A stretch of 5,636 nt of DNA from Gemmatimonadota bacterium (GTDB lineage: Bacteria; Gemmatimonadota; Gemmatimonadetes; Gemmatimonadales; GWC2-71-9): contig QHTS01000142.1 in assembly GCA_003220905.1 (NCBI GenBank), positions 1-5,636 of the forward strand, read 5' to 3'. Both the position numbers and the translations under genes were made by a program. This document shows, in pieces, positions 5,294 through 5,636 of the stretch (within the stretch, counting starts at the first letter, position 1; each line of letters begins with the position of its first letter). The notes under the pieces are model-generated. The model was given only the letters and a program-made list of their open reading frames with translations. It searched no databases and was not told the DNA's origin.

Positions 5294-5636
5294 TTGACCC
5301 AAGCCGGCACAGTCCAGGAGATCTATCAGGCGATTCGCGATGTCCCCGACTTTCCCAAGCCGGGGATCATGTTCAAGGACATCACACCGCTGCTGCTCGA
5401 TCCGACGCGGTTCCGCCGCGCGGTTGAGCTGATGGCGGCGCCGTTCGGCGGATCCAAGGTGCGGCGCGTTGTTTCGATCGAATCGCGCGGCTTCCTGCTG
5501 GGCGCGCCGATCGCGTTGCTGCTCGAAGCGGGACTCGTGCCCATCCGGAAGCCGGGCAAGCTCCCAGCGGCCCGAGGTCGGGTGGAGTACGCCTTGGAAT
5601 ACGGCACGGACGCACTCGAGATGCACCGCGACGCCG
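5294..5636 (+). CDS. apt: Adenine phosphoribosyltransferase, 5' part
   Basis: Apt condenses adenine with PRPP to give AMP in purine salvage in the cytoplasm. The 114 visible codons run off the window end. Family segments are DFPKPGIMFKDITPLL at about residues 19-34, VVSIESRGFLLGAPIA at about 59-74, and VPIRKPGKLP at about 82-91. LEYGTDALEMHRDA comes at about 101-114. The PRPP-binding loop (family form VxxVDDxxATGGT) would lie just beyond the edge. The start is inferred as TTG at 5294, because GAGG at 5283-5286 lies 7 bases upstream and no ATG or GTG precedes the first conserved block in frame. The TTG at 5279, directly after the acylphosphatase stop, is an alternative without a ribosome-binding site. 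S61 stands where glycine is usual before IESRGF, a mild change. Confidence 0.93.
   Translation, partial: MTQAGTVQEIYQAIRDVPDFPKPGIMFKDITPLLLDPTRFRRAVELMAAPFGGSKVRRVVSIESRGFLLGAPIALLLEAGLVPIRKPGKLPAARGRVEYALEYGTDALEMHRDA

Overview
The window is a GC-rich bacterial chromosome segment, roughly two thirds G+C by eye. It is packed with housekeeping genes all read on the + strand, and most neighbours overlap or nearly touch. No gene-free stretch exceeds about 30 bases. I see no RNA gene, mobile element, CRISPR array or clear terminator. Gene content and layout (der-plsY-gpsA-merR-glycosyltransferase-surE-pcm-dedA-acylphosphatase-apt) with GTG and TTG starts fit a GC-rich Gram-negative-type lineage. 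Gemmatimonadota is my best guess, but it is an inference from gene order and style and I could not test it.

Layout: 1-303 is the 3' end of the ribosome-assembly GTPase gene der. 300-917 is plsY and 946-1953 is gpsA, which encode consecutive early steps of phospholipid synthesis. 1950-2327 is a small MerR-type regulator. 2311-3021 is a family 2 glycosyltransferase gene whose reading frame is broken by a TAA at 2365-2367, inside the conserved first motif; the intact remainder is open from 2440. 3018-3767 is surE (nucleotidase) and 3749-4429 is pcm (protein repair methyltransferase), a classical stress-survival pair. 4422-5063 is a DedA-family membrane protein. 5071-5278 is a shortened, frame-disrupted acylphosphatase gene. 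5294 to the window end is the 5' part of apt (adenine phosphoribosyltransferase).

How the genes work together: four-base ATGA stop/start overlaps (300-303, 1950-1953, 3018-3021), longer overlaps at glycosyltransferase, pcm and dedA, and short gaps elsewhere suggest one long, translationally coupled transcript. GpsA makes sn-glycerol-3-phosphate and PlsY acylates it. DedA and the glycosyltransferase act at the membrane, probably on lipid-linked substrates. SurE, Pcm and Apt belong to nucleotide salvage and stress maintenance.

I found no new biological system here. The observations most worth a second look are the two independently damaged genes, the glycosyltransferase with a single nonsense codon and the acylphosphatase with an apparent deletion of about 68 bases over its active-site loop. 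Either they are real gene decay or they are assembly errors, and read data would decide.
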